A DNA stretch of 64,000 bases from Pseudoalteromonas phenolica (GTDB lineage: Bacteria > Pseudomonadota > Gammaproteobacteria > Enterobacterales > Alteromonadaceae). The stretch is from contig NZ_PPSW01000014.1 in NCBI RefSeq assembly GCF_005876835.1, positions 124,001 through 188,000 of the forward strand, given 5' to 3'. The notes under the pieces are model-generated. The model was not told where the DNA came from. It did no database searches and saw nothing but the letters and a program-made list of their open reading frames with translations. The translations under genes were made by a program, and so were the position numbers. Below are positions 8,773 to 16,988 of this stretch, piece after piece (within the stretch, counting starts at the first letter, position 1; every line of letters begins with the position of its first letter).

Positions 8773-9569
8773 GTACAACACAGCCATTGTGTTTGCTAAG
8801 TGGCGCCAGCGGAGGCATAGGCGAAGCCATTGCCTTAGAACTCGCGTCCCAAGGTTACACGCTCATTTTAACGGCCAGAGATACCAGAAAGCTCACCGCT
8901 TTAAGTAATCAATTACCCGGCGAGCACTATATCTTTAGTGCCGATTTAACTGAGCCAACCGCTCGACACAATTTACTGTCATTCTGCGCGCAATTAGGCG
9001 AGCTCGATTTAGTGGTCAATTGTGCAGGAACATCACAATTTGGCGCCTTTGTAGCAGGCAGCTATCAAGACATAGAACATATTTTTAATGTCAATGTCAC
9101 TGCTGTGATGGCGCTAAATCAATTGCTACTGCAACAGGCCAAACAACGCCCGTTCACTTTGGTGAATGTCGGCTCTGCGCTTGGTGCGATAGGACATCCC
9201 GGTTATGTGAATTATTGCGCCAGCAAATTTGCCCTGCGCGGCTTTACAGAAGCCTTAGCCCGTGAATATTCAGGCACAAATAAACGCATAAAGTATCTAG
9301 CACCTCGCGCCACTAAAACCGCGATTAACTCGCAACAGGTCAACGATATGAACACTGCTCTTGGCAATCAAGTCGATGAGCCTCAGGTGGTCGCAAAAGC
9401 CTTAATTGAACTCATTAATTCAAATAAACGACGCTTAACCTTGGGCTGGCCCGAGCGCTTATTCGTTAGATTAAATGGCGTATTACCCGAAGTTGTTGAC
9501 AAAGCCCTTGGCAAAAAACTGAAAAAGATTAAAACCTTCTTTCAACCTAGTTTGGAGAAACTATCATGA
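8769..9569 (+). CDS. Short-chain dehydrogenase/reductase
   Basis: A 266-residue classical SDR. The nucleotide motif SGASGGIG is at 11-18, NCAG at 84-87, catalytic S136, and Y149-x3-K153 in YCASK. The start overlaps the oxidase stop by 4 bases (ATGA). The basic C-terminal tail (KALGKKLKKIK) suggests contact with membrane or an acidic partner. It should reduce or oxidise a carbonyl/alcohol with NAD(P)H, presumably on the product of the preceding ligase and oxidase. The substrate cannot be inferred. Family assignment is firm; the role in this pathway is inference. Confidence 0.85.
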   Translation: MSTTQPLCLLSGASGGIGEAIALELASQGYTLILTARDTRKLTALSNQLPGEHYIFSADLTEPTARHNLLSFCAQLGELDLVVNCAGTSQFGAFVAGSYQDIEHIFNVNVTAVMALNQLLLQQAKQRPFTLVNVGSALGAIGHPGYVNYCASKFALRGFTEALAREYSGTNKRIKYLAPRATKTAINSQQVNDMNTALGNQVDEPQVVAKALIELINSNKRRLTLGWPERLFVRLNGVLPEVVDKALGKKLKKIKTFFQPSLEKLS

Positions 9570-10231
9570 ACTTATTCTGTAAATTATCAGTAGCGACACT
9601 ACTTTGTTCTGCATTAAGCCTGCAAACAAGCGTTGTAAACGCCCAAGAAAACAGCTTAAATGCCATTCAAAAGCAATGGGCACATGTTAACTACCAACTT
9701 GAAGATGATGCCCAGCTTGACGCCTACAAAGCGTTAATTAAAGACACCGAAGCCTTTAAAGCAGCACAGCCAAATAATGCCGATGCGCTGATCTGGTACG
9801 GTATCGTGCAATCAAGTTATGCTGGAGCGAAAGGCGGCCTAGGCGCTTTAAAACACGCTGAAAATGCCAAAGACGCATTCGAGCAAGCCCTTAAGATGAA
9901 CCCGAATGCGCTGTCGGGCTCAGCCTATACCAGCTTAGGTACCCTCTTTCACAAAGTACCGGGTTGGCCAATTGGCTTTGGCGATGATGATAAAGCAGGC
10001 GAGTTGTTGCAAAAGGCGCTAGAATTAAACCCACAAGGTATTGATCCTAATTACTTTTACGGTGAATACCTTTATGATGAAAGAAAATACAAACAAGCAA
10101 AATTGTATTTAGAGCGCGCCAAGCAAGCCCCTGCACGTCCAATGCGACCTGTGGCGGACGAATTCAGACACCATGAAATCGATATGCTGATGGCGAAAGT
10201 CGATAAAAAATTAAACAAAAAGAAACGCTAA
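9566..10231 (+). CDS. Exported TPR-repeat protein
   Basis: A 221-residue protein with a signal peptide (residues 1-26, ends VNA-QE) and about three TPR-like helical pairs (for example WYGIVQSSYAGAKGG...AFEQALKMNPNA and AGELLQKALELNPQG). The C-terminus is strongly basic (KVDKKLNKKKR). It overlaps the SDR by 4 bases, with GGAGAAA as ribosome-binding site, and abuts the response regulator directly. A periplasmic scaffold or substrate-binding role is likely. It is the junction between the enzyme half and the signalling/metal half of the operon. No specific family name recognised. Confidence 0.7.
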   Translation: MNLFCKLSVATLLCSALSLQTSVVNAQENSLNAIQKQWAHVNYQLEDDAQLDAYKALIKDTEAFKAAQPNNADALIWYGIVQSSYAGAKGGLGALKHAENAKDAFEQALKMNPNALSGSAYTSLGTLFHKVPGWPIGFGDDDKAGELLQKALELNPQGIDPNYFYGEYLYDERKYKQAKLYLERAKQAPARPMRPVADEFRHHEIDMLMAKVDKKLNKKKR

Positions 10232-10888
10232 ATGCGATTACTGTTAATTGAAGACGATGGGCCTCTCGCAAGGGGCCTGAAAACCTCCTTAGAAACCCAA
10301 GGCTATGCGGTCGATTGGGTGGCACTTGGCAAACTTGGGATTGAGTCTGCCACGCAGATTGATTACCAATTGGTGATCCTTGATTTAGGCTTGTCCGATC
10401 TCGATGGCCTTGAAGTCCTCACTAAGCTCAAAGCACACAATGCCTCTTTACCTGTGCTCATTCTTACCGCACGCAATGATATTAACAGCAAAGTCACTGG
10501 CCTTGACCAAGGTGCCGATGATTACCTTGCAAAACCCTTTGATGTAGAAGAGCTGATGGCCCGTTTGCGCGTGTTAGAGCGTCGCAATGGCACCAATACG
10601 CAAACCAATATCGTGGTCAATAATGTGGTGTTAAATACCCAAAACAACCAACTTATTGTTGATGGCATCGAAGTCGGCTTATCGCGCAAAGAATACATGG
10701 TGCTGCGCGCACTGATGGAAAATTTAAATCGTATTCAGTCAAAGTCGAGCCTTGAAGAAAAGCTCTATAATTGGGGGGAAGATGTTAGCTCAAATACCAT
10801 TGAGGTTTACATCAGTAACTTACGTAAACGCGTCCCCAAAGACTTTATTAAAACCATTCGTGGTGTGGGATATATAATTAAACATTAA
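10232..10888 (+). CDS. OmpR-family response regulator (PmrA/QseB-like)
   Basis: A 218-residue two-domain regulator. The receiver has acidic pocket E7/D8/D9, phospho-acceptor D51 (VILDLGLSD), T79 and K101 (AKPF). The winged-helix DNA-binding domain (about 125-217) ends IKTIRGVGYIIK. The start follows the TPR stop with no gap, and the stop shares one base with the kinase start. The receiver is closest in wording to QseB/PmrA. It likely regulates its own operon, since a PmrA-box-like direct repeat lies at 5683-5699. The signal is unknown. Confidence 0.9.
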   Translation: MRLLLIEDDGPLARGLKTSLETQGYAVDWVALGKLGIESATQIDYQLVILDLGLSDLDGLEVLTKLKAHNASLPVLILTARNDINSKVTGLDQGADDYLAKPFDVEELMARLRVLERRNGTNTQTNIVVNNVVLNTQNNQLIVDGIEVGLSRKEYMVLRALMENLNRIQSKSSLEEKLYNWGEDVSSNTIEVYISNLRKRVPKDFIKTIRGVGYIIKH

Positions 10889-12282
10889 TGTCTATTCAAA
10901 AACAGTTACTCAAGCTCATTCTCGCCATGGTTGTGTTGGCGACTTTTTTTGCCGCGTTGCAGAGTTATCAGCAAAGCGACCGCGAGCTTGAGCGCATTTT
11001 TGATAATCAATTGGCACAATTTACCCACACATTGGTTGCCTTAACAAAAAACGAAGCGCCTATTGAAGACAACCAACATGTTTTTCAAATTCGCTATGCA
11101 GATGGCCGTTTAGTACAAAGCCAAGCTTTAATAAAAGCAGCCAAACGTTTGCCTCGCCCTTTTCAAGCTCACGCAATGCAAAATCAGTCGCAACATTTTG
11201 ATAAGCCTCAGCTTGAGCACTCAGAAGCGAGCCAATTTTCCGAAGCGGGATTTTGGGGGCAACGCTGGCGCTTATATGAAAAACACAACCATGATTACTC
11301 AGTGCTGGTCGCCGAGCCCATTCAACAGCGTATTGACGCTTCTGAAAACTTATTGCTAAGTAGCATCTTGCCCATAGTGTTGACCATTCCCGTGATTGGC
11401 TTGTTTATCTTTTATATTATTCAAAAAAGTGTGCAACCTGTTGCAGACTTAGGCAGAGCGCTCAAACAAAAAAGTCATCGAGATTTAAGCCCGCTGAACA
11501 CCGAGCAAGTGCCGCAAGAGCTGCAATTGGTGACTGACAAAGTCAATGATCTCATGGCGCGCCTTGATAGCGCCTTTGACCGCGAAAAACGCTTAACCGC
11601 CAATATCGCCCACGAACTTCGCACCCCCATAAGCGTACTTACTATCACCAGCCATAATTTATTGCAGCAGATAAAAACGTCTGAGATCAGCGAGTCACAA
11701 CTGATTGAGCTTAAAGCCCAAGTAGCTCGAATGGCACAAGTGGTTGAACAGATCATTGCACTATCTCGTTACACGCCTGCGCATTTTGAGCAAAGTTTAA
11801 CAGCTGTTAACTTAACTGCATTGTTGCAAGAGTTGATCGGTCAGCGCTATGAACAAATCGCCGACAACGAACAAGATATAAGCCTCAATGCAGATAATGT
11901 TACCGTATTAGGGGAGCAATTTGCCCTCACCACCCTATTCGACAATCTATTAAAAAACGCCATCAAATATGCGGGCAGAGGACAGACCATCGCGATGCAA
12001 ACCGTTGCGGCACCGAACGGATTTATTGGCATCGAAGTGAGCGACTCAGGCCCAGGTGTAAAACCACAGACACTTGCTAAACTCACTACACCGTTTTATC
12101 GTGACGACACCAATAAACATCAAGCAAAAGGCTCAGGGCTCGGTTTGGCCATAGTGCAACACATTGTCACGCTCTTAAATGGCGAACTGAAAATCGCCCA
12201 AAGTGCACTTGGAGGTTTAGGCGTCACAATTTACTTACCCGTTGCAAAACCCCAACAAGCTAGCCAAGGAGCGAAAATATGA
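10888..12282 (+). CDS. Sensor histidine kinase
   Basis: A 464-residue membrane kinase. TM1 is at about 8-25, a periplasmic sensor region of about 130 residues follows, TM2 is at about 155-178, then a HAMP-like linker, HisKA with H242 (NIAHELRTP), and an HATPase_c domain with N-box LFDNLLKNAIKYA, G1 DSGPG and G2 GSGLGLAIV. It pairs with the preceding regulator (TAATG overlap). The periplasmic region contains several His residues (HAMQNQSQHFDKPQLEHSE), which might sense a metal, but this is a guess. It overlaps the cupredoxin gene by 4 bases. Confidence 0.9.
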   Translation: MSIQKQLLKLILAMVVLATFFAALQSYQQSDRELERIFDNQLAQFTHTLVALTKNEAPIEDNQHVFQIRYADGRLVQSQALIKAAKRLPRPFQAHAMQNQSQHFDKPQLEHSEASQFSEAGFWGQRWRLYEKHNHDYSVLVAEPIQQRIDASENLLLSSILPIVLTIPVIGLFIFYIIQKSVQPVADLGRALKQKSHRDLSPLNTEQVPQELQLVTDKVNDLMARLDSAFDREKRLTANIAHELRTPISVLTITSHNLLQQIKTSEISESQLIELKAQVARMAQVVEQIIALSRYTPAHFEQSLTAVNLTALLQELIGQRYEQIADNEQDISLNADNVTVLGEQFALTTLFDNLLKNAIKYAGRGQTIAMQTVAAPNGFIGIEVSDSGPGVKPQTLAKLTTPFYRDDTNKHQAKGSGLGLAIVQHIVTLLNGELKIAQSALGGLGVTIYLPVAKPQQASQGAKI

Positions 12283-12623
12283 GTTTACGCCCACTTTGGC
12301 TGAGTTTATTGCTGCTATGTAGCTTTTCGAGTGTTGCCAAGCTTGAAGAGTTTTATATTGAACTGAAAGATCACATTTTTGTGCCCGAGCGCATCGAGCT
12401 GCCTGCCAATAAAAAAGTTAAATTGATCATACTCAATCGAGACACCACCGCAGAAGAATTTGACAGCTTTGACTTAAACCGCGAAAAAGTCTTGTTCCCA
12501 AATCGCAAAGCAGTGATTTTTGTTGGCCCACTGAAACCCGGTGAATACGAATTTTTTGGTGAATTTAACCCCGACTCTGCCAGAGGGTTTGTGGTTGTAA
12601 AGGAGCCTAGCGATGTTCATTAA
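12279..12623 (+). CDS. Periplasmic cupredoxin-fold protein (EfeO/P19-associated type)
   Basis: A 114-residue protein with a signal peptide (1-20). The cupredoxin_1 pattern of FTR1-associated proteins is clear: HIFVPERIELPANKKV, then AEEFDSFDLNREKVLFP, then GPLKPGEYEFFGEF and RGFVVV. In relatives a His usually follows GEF (GEFHP); here it is Asn (GEFNP), so the metal site may be altered. By family it hands or oxidises metal (Fe2+ or Cu) at the periplasmic face for an FTR1 permease, which is what the next gene resembles. It overlaps both neighbours (4 and 11 bases). Confidence 0.8.
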   Translation: MSLRPLWLSLLLLCSFSSVAKLEEFYIELKDHIFVPERIELPANKKVKLIILNRDTTAEEFDSFDLNREKVLFPNRKAVIFVGPLKPGEYEFFGEFNPDSARGFVVVKEPSDVH

Positions 12624-13368
12624 TACCGTGATTATCTTTTTGCGCGACTTACTGCCGATTTTTATTTTATTCACTTATGTGCAAAACACCTTTAGGGTGC
12701 AGTTTTCAACGAAACAATTAGCAACTTTATCAGCGACCAGCCTGTTTGGCATGCTGCTTTTTGTCGCTAGTTCAGCCAATATCAGTGAATGGTTTGACGG
12801 TATGGGCTTAGAGCTCAGTCAAAGTGCTTTGCTGTTGCTCAGCGCCTTTTCATTTGTCGCGGCAGCGCAAGTTAAGCAATGGCAGTTTTTAATTTTGCAA
12901 GTGGCCCTATGCAGCTTTGCTATTTTGAAACTCGCCAGCTTTTACGTGTACTTTTTAACCGCATCGCAAGGTCATGGTTCATTGCAAATCCTGCTGATTG
13001 CCGCTTGTGTTGGCATTGGTATTTCACTCAGCTTTGCGGTGCTTTGGTCGTTCTTTCTAAACGAACTTAGCAGCCGATTTGGCCAATTTATTAACTCGCT
13101 CGCATTTGCCAGCTTTGTCGCAGGACATAGCGCACAAATTAGCGATAACCTTGCGCAAGTCGATGTACTCGGTGCGGGAGAAACCTTGTTCGATATTTCT
13201 CATATCATCGCTGACAAATCAGAGTACGGTCATTTACTCAGCGCTTTATTTGGCTTTGAAGCAGCACCCACCAGCGGCTTTGCCTTGTTTTATCTAATTA
13301 TTTTTGCTTTATGTTTTAGTGCATTTAAAAACCATAAAGCGCATTTTACTAAGGAGCCAGCACCATGA
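12613..13368 (+). CDS. FTR1-like seven-helix membrane protein, degenerate motif
   Basis: A 251-residue inner-membrane protein with about seven hydrophobic helices (near 1-21, 36-54, 64-84, 88-110, 118-145, 152-170, 225-243). This fits the FTR1/EfeU topology, as does its place after an FTR1-type cupredoxin gene. True FTR1 iron permeases carry REXXE; the corresponding first-helix stretch here reads FLRDLLPIF, and no second REXXE is visible. It may move a different metal, use other ligands, or not transport at all. Assignment rests mostly on topology and neighbourhood. It overlaps its neighbours by 11 and 4 bases. Confidence 0.55.
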   Translation: MFINTVIIFLRDLLPIFILFTYVQNTFRVQFSTKQLATLSATSLFGMLLFVASSANISEWFDGMGLELSQSALLLLSAFSFVAAAQVKQWQFLILQVALCSFAILKLASFYVYFLTASQGHGSLQILLIAACVGIGISLSFAVLWSFFLNELSSRFGQFINSLAFASFVAGHSAQISDNLAQVDVLGAGETLFDISHIIADKSEYGHLLSALFGFEAAPTSGFALFYLIIFALCFSAFKNHKAHFTKEPAP

Positions 13369-14072
13369 ATAAATCATTGCTCGGTTTTTTATTGCTTGTT
13401 GCAAGTTTTTGTCACCTATCTCCTGCCCATGCCGATGGCTTGGTGGTTGATAAGGTCTATCATCCCTATGTGCTTGCAAACGAGAAAGAGTTCGAATGGC
13501 GCATTATGTCGAGCCAAACCGAAAACAAAAACCGCCTCGGGCAACGCTTTGGCTACGGTCAATCATTTGCTGAAAACAAAATGCTCGAGCTCTATGTAAT
13601 TGGCGAGCGTGACCAAGATGATAACTTCGGCGTGACTGGTTACGAAGTTGAAATGCGCTGGATGCTCACAGAGCAAGGCCAATACAGCGCTGACTGGGGA
13701 GCGATTTTTGAATTTGAAAAGCACAATGGTGAAGACAATTTTGAAGCAACCTCAGGTATCGCCGTTGAGAAAGAATTTGGTAAGCTCAGTGCCACCTTAA
13801 ATGCCTTTTTAATTTATGAATGGGGCAACAGCATAGAAAACGAATTTGAAACCGAGTTTAGGGCCAAATTCAGATACCGTTATATGAGCGTGCTACAACC
13901 TTCAATTGAAATCTATTTAGGCGAAGATTTTGTCGGCATTGGCCCAGGCTTTATGGGCACTTACCGCTTTGAAGGGCAAAAGCAACTGAAGTGGGAAGCG
14001 GGTTTTATCAGTGAAATTTCACATTCAGGAAAAGATCATACTCTCAGATTTGCACTGGAGTATGAGTTTTAA
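13365..14072 (+). CDS. Small outer-membrane beta-barrel protein
   Basis: A 235-residue protein with a signal peptide (1-23, ends AHA-DG) and alternating strand sequence throughout, ending TLRFALEYEF with terminal Phe, typical of a 10-12-strand barrel. It is unusually acidic, rich in Glu/Asp between strands. Last gene of the ten-gene operon, starting inside the stop of the FTR1-like gene; 22 bases separate its stop from the convergent gene. Its place suggests an outer-membrane route for the metal or product handled by the operon. No named family recognised. Confidence 0.65.
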   Translation: MNKSLLGFLLLVASFCHLSPAHADGLVVDKVYHPYVLANEKEFEWRIMSSQTENKNRLGQRFGYGQSFAENKMLELYVIGERDQDDNFGVTGYEVEMRWMLTEQGQYSADWGAIFEFEKHNGEDNFEATSGIAVEKEFGKLSATLNAFLIYEWGNSIENEFETEFRAKFRYRYMSVLQPSIEIYLGEDFVGIGPGFMGTYRFEGQKQLKWEAGFISEISHSGKDHTLRFALEYEF

Positions 14073-14093
14073 ACCAAATTATCCAGGTATTGA

Positions 14094-15131
14094 CTAAAAA
14101 TTACATTCAATGGCTTTTTTTAGCCATGGCCTTGTTTCAATGGACAATGATTTTGTTTCTAAAGCTTCTTCAGGTAAGAGCGCGACTTCTATCTCGAGCG
14201 GCTTAGCAATATACTTTTGTAATAGCCTTTGCAGTCCTGCCTCATCAATACTTTGAAACTTCTGCTTTAAGGCACCTCTTTGCACTCTAGTATACTTATA
14301 CCCACTGAGTTGAACTTCGCTAAAAGCATTTACCCATGCAAAATAGGCATTTTTCGAATCACTATTGTATTTGTCGACTAATTCTTTCACTCTAGGCAGT
14401 GCGCGGTTATACATGTCATGATCTTCTAAAAGAGCAAAAGTAAATAATAAATTTATACCTGAATTTAACTCGCCACTTTCATATTGGCTGATCTGAAAAT
14501 TACGATATGCCGCTTTAAAAAAACGATTCGCCTTTGTAACTTCCTTAAACTCAAGTGCCATGACACCCAAATTATTATTTAAGATCGCAATAACCTTTTT
14601 ATTATTGACCTGTTCCGCCAGTTCGAGCGTGCGTTGAAAATAATCTTGTGCTTGACTGTTTTTCGCATAATGGCGAGCTATACCTCCTAAGCTATTGAGT
14701 GTTTTCATTTTGTCTGTCGCATTATTCGCACTCCTCAATGCACAAAGTAGCGCTCCCTCAGATTGGGAATAAAAACCACCTCTTCTCAACCATACTCCAA
14801 GGTTATAGAGAATATTGAAACGCCTTTCTTGGAAGGCTTTTTCATCTACATGACTAAAAAGAGATGCAAAAGCAGGCTCAGACGATTGGTGTTCGTGCAG
14901 CAGTAAAGACGCAAGTATCGTTAAATGATGATACTCGATGATTAAGTCATCACTTTTAAGTTTTTCCGGATCAATTTTTTTAAGCAAAAGTGATGTTTTT
15001 TTAGGATTTGAATTAAGAAAATAAGCCGCTTCATTTATGCGATATTCATCATCTTGAACTGCTTTTTCTGCAGAAACAGGTGAAAATAAGACACTCAAGA
15101 AGAGAGTAAAAACTAAGCGGGTGAAAGTCAT
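14094..15131 (-). CDS. Secreted TPR-repeat protein
   Basis: ATG 15131 is preferred because it gives a clean signal peptide (MTFTRLVFTLFLSVLFSPVSA) and a 345-residue protein; a longer frame from 15209 adds 26 residues with no export character. The body holds several TPR-like helix pairs (NILYNLGVWLRRGGFYSQSEGALL, LNSLGGIARHYAKNSQAQDYFQ, LNNNLGVMALEFKEVTKANRF). No enzymatic domain is visible. It probably acts as a periplasmic protein-interaction module; function unknown. It converges on the ten-gene operon with only 21 bases between stops and no terminator in the gap. Confidence 0.65.
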   Translation of the reverse strand: MTFTRLVFTLFLSVLFSPVSAEKAVQDDEYRINEAAYFLNSNPKKTSLLLKKIDPEKLKSDDLIIEYHHLTILASLLLHEHQSSEPAFASLFSHVDEKAFQERRFNILYNLGVWLRRGGFYSQSEGALLCALRSANNATDKMKTLNSLGGIARHYAKNSQAQDYFQRTLELAEQVNNKKVIAILNNNLGVMALEFKEVTKANRFFKAAYRNFQISQYESGELNSGINLLFTFALLEDHDMYNRALPRVKELVDKYNSDSKNAYFAWVNAFSEVQLSGYKYTRVQRGALKQKFQSIDEAGLQRLLQKYIAKPLEIEVALLPEEALETKSLSIETRPWLKKAIECNF

Positions 15132-15224
15132 AATAATATCTTTATAAGATGAACCATCTCTATTATAAATAATTTTAAAATGACTATAGCAGTTAAATTG
15201 TAAACGCATGTTAAATTTAGAGTT

Positions 15225-15258
15225 TAAGCTTCACCCTTAACTCCAGAGATGAAGCTTA
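15225..15258 (-). terminator. Hairpin downstream of amidohydrolase
   Basis: TAAGCTTCA (15225-15233) and TGAAGCTTA (15250-15258) are perfect 9-bp arms with a 16-base loop, 12 bases past the amidohydrolase stop. The T-tract is poor, so it may be a weak terminator. Confidence 0.4.
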
Positions 15259-15269
15259 GAATATATACG

Positions 15270-16544
15270 TTATCTTTTATCAACCTCAATCTCGCCGTCT
15301 TTCACGACAAAACTGACTTGCTCCATGACCGCAATATTTTCAAGCGGATTACCTTTCACAGCAATAAAGTCAGCAAACTTTCCTACTTCGAGTGAACCCA
15401 AGTTTTGCTCTTGTTTTAGTAAAGTTGCGGGCGTAATCGTCGCTGCTTGCAAGGCTTGCAGCTCAGTCATACCAAACTTCACCATACGGCTGAATTGTTT
15501 ACCGTTATCACCATGTGGATAAACACCGGCATCTGAGCCAAATACCATTTTCACACCTGCTTTGACCGCTTTGCTAAAGCTTGCTCGTTGTTTGGCCCCC
15601 ACAACACGCTCTTTATTTAAACTTTCTTCTAAAATGCCTGCTTTTTCACCTTCACCTAAAATGTACTCGGTGTTGTAAATATCCATTGAAAAATAGGTGC
15701 CGTGCTTTTTCGCAAGCCTTATCGCTTCATCATCTAAAAAGCTCACGTGCTCGACCGAATTCACACCGGCTTTAATCGCCGACTTAATCCCTTCGGTGCC
15801 ATGAGCATGAGCGGCAACGGTTAAACCGCGTAAATGCGCTTCTGAAACTATGGCATCCATCTCTTCTTGGGTGTATTGCTGGGCACCGACTTTAGTACCT
15901 TTTGACAGCACCCCACCGGTCGCACAATACTTAATCACATCAGCACCGAATTTAATGTTTTCACGTACTTTGGCGCGGACCGCCCACGGCCCATCTGCAA
16001 CACCTTGAGCAGTAATAGCATGCTCATGAGTCAGTAAATTGTTATCACAATGACCACCTGTTACCCCCAGTGACGGGCCTGAGGCAAAAATACGAGGTCC
16101 AGGCACATCTCCATCATAAATAGCTTGTTTTAAAGCGATATCTGAATAACCCACAGCGCCTAAGTTACGTACTGACGTAAAACCCGCTTCTAAAGTACGT
16201 TTTGCGTTACGAACACCGGTAATAGCTGCTCGTTGCGAAGTACGTTGTAAACGTTTATAGCCATGTACTTGAGCGTCACTGGTTAAGTGCACATGCATAT
16301 CGAATAACCCTGGCAATAATGTGTGTCCTGGTAATTCAATGAGTTTATAATCACCCGATACTTTAGAGTGACCACGTTTAATTTCTGAGATTTTATTGTC
16401 ATCAACCACCAGCGTAACAGGCTTGATAAGCTTGCCTGTTTTAACATCTAGAGCCGCATCGGCGTGAATAATTAAGTCTTCTGCAAATACTGACATACTC
16501 GCTGTTAAAGCAAATATGCTTAGCGCAATCGAGGTGAGTTTCAT
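15270..16544 (-). CDS. Secreted metal-dependent amidohydrolase (peptidase-like)
   Basis: A 424-residue protein with a signal peptide (1-21, ends VFA-ED). Amidohydrolase-superfamily metal ligands are all present: H84-x-H86 (DMHVH), candidate carboxylated K205 (VIKYCATGG), H246/H248 (AAHAHG), H266 (VEHVSF) and D338 (FGSDAG). This fits the imidazolonepropionase-related Xaa-Pro/Xaa-Lys/Arg dipeptidase branch. It should hydrolyse a small peptide or amide in the periplasm. It is divergent from a TBDR across 444 bases, a common marine arrangement in which the receptor brings in the substrate. Substrate not determinable. Confidence 0.85.
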   Translation of the reverse strand: MKLTSIALSIFALTASMSVFAEDLIIHADAALDVKTGKLIKPVTLVVDDNKISEIKRGHSKVSGDYKLIELPGHTLLPGLFDMHVHLTSDAQVHGYKRLQRTSQRAAITGVRNAKRTLEAGFTSVRNLGAVGYSDIALKQAIYDGDVPGPRIFASGPSLGVTGGHCDNNLLTHEHAITAQGVADGPWAVRAKVRENIKFGADVIKYCATGGVLSKGTKVGAQQYTQEEMDAIVSEAHLRGLTVAAHAHGTEGIKSAIKAGVNSVEHVSFLDDEAIRLAKKHGTYFSMDIYNTEYILGEGEKAGILEESLNKERVVGAKQRASFSKAVKAGVKMVFGSDAGVYPHGDNGKQFSRMVKFGMTELQALQAATITPATLLKQEQNLGSLEVGKFADFIAVKGNPLENIAVMEQVSFVVKDGEIEVDKR

Positions 16545-16988
16545 AATAAGCCCTTGCTGTTTTAAGTGTTTTTGTTATCTGTTTACTCATTAATTCATAA
16601 AGTTTTTGTTAATGCGAGTTTTTGCGACTTTTATAAAAGTATTAACTTACATTAATAAAAGGTACAAAATTTCTAATTTAGCTACAAAAACAACTGAATT
16701 ATTTAATCACTTTCTTACTTTGGAGAATAAAATCTAATTTATTATTGCAGAATTATTACGCTTTACCTTATAATGCCCGCCCAACCGAATAGCAGCATGA
16801 TGCTGACCTTCATTTTATAAAAATCATTTGTCATGGAAGCGATCGCCCTCTTAAGGTGATGGCGTTTTTGTGCGCGCGTGTTTTATAAATTAAAGTCTGA
16901 TTCCTCTGTTATTCCACTAGATTGGCGAGTCACCTCGCAAGAAACCAACACACACGAGATTTAAAACACAGTTTCTTGAGGAATAAAT
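16545..16988. other. 444-bp divergent regulatory region
   Basis: Non-coding spacer between the amidohydrolase and the TBDR. CAGCAT-G-ATGCTG (16793-16805) is a short perfect palindrome that could be an operator. CGCC (16844-16847) and GGCG (16861-16864), followed by five T, could form an attenuator-like hairpin in the TBDR leader. Both are pattern readings only. No small gene was recognised. Confidence 0.3.
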
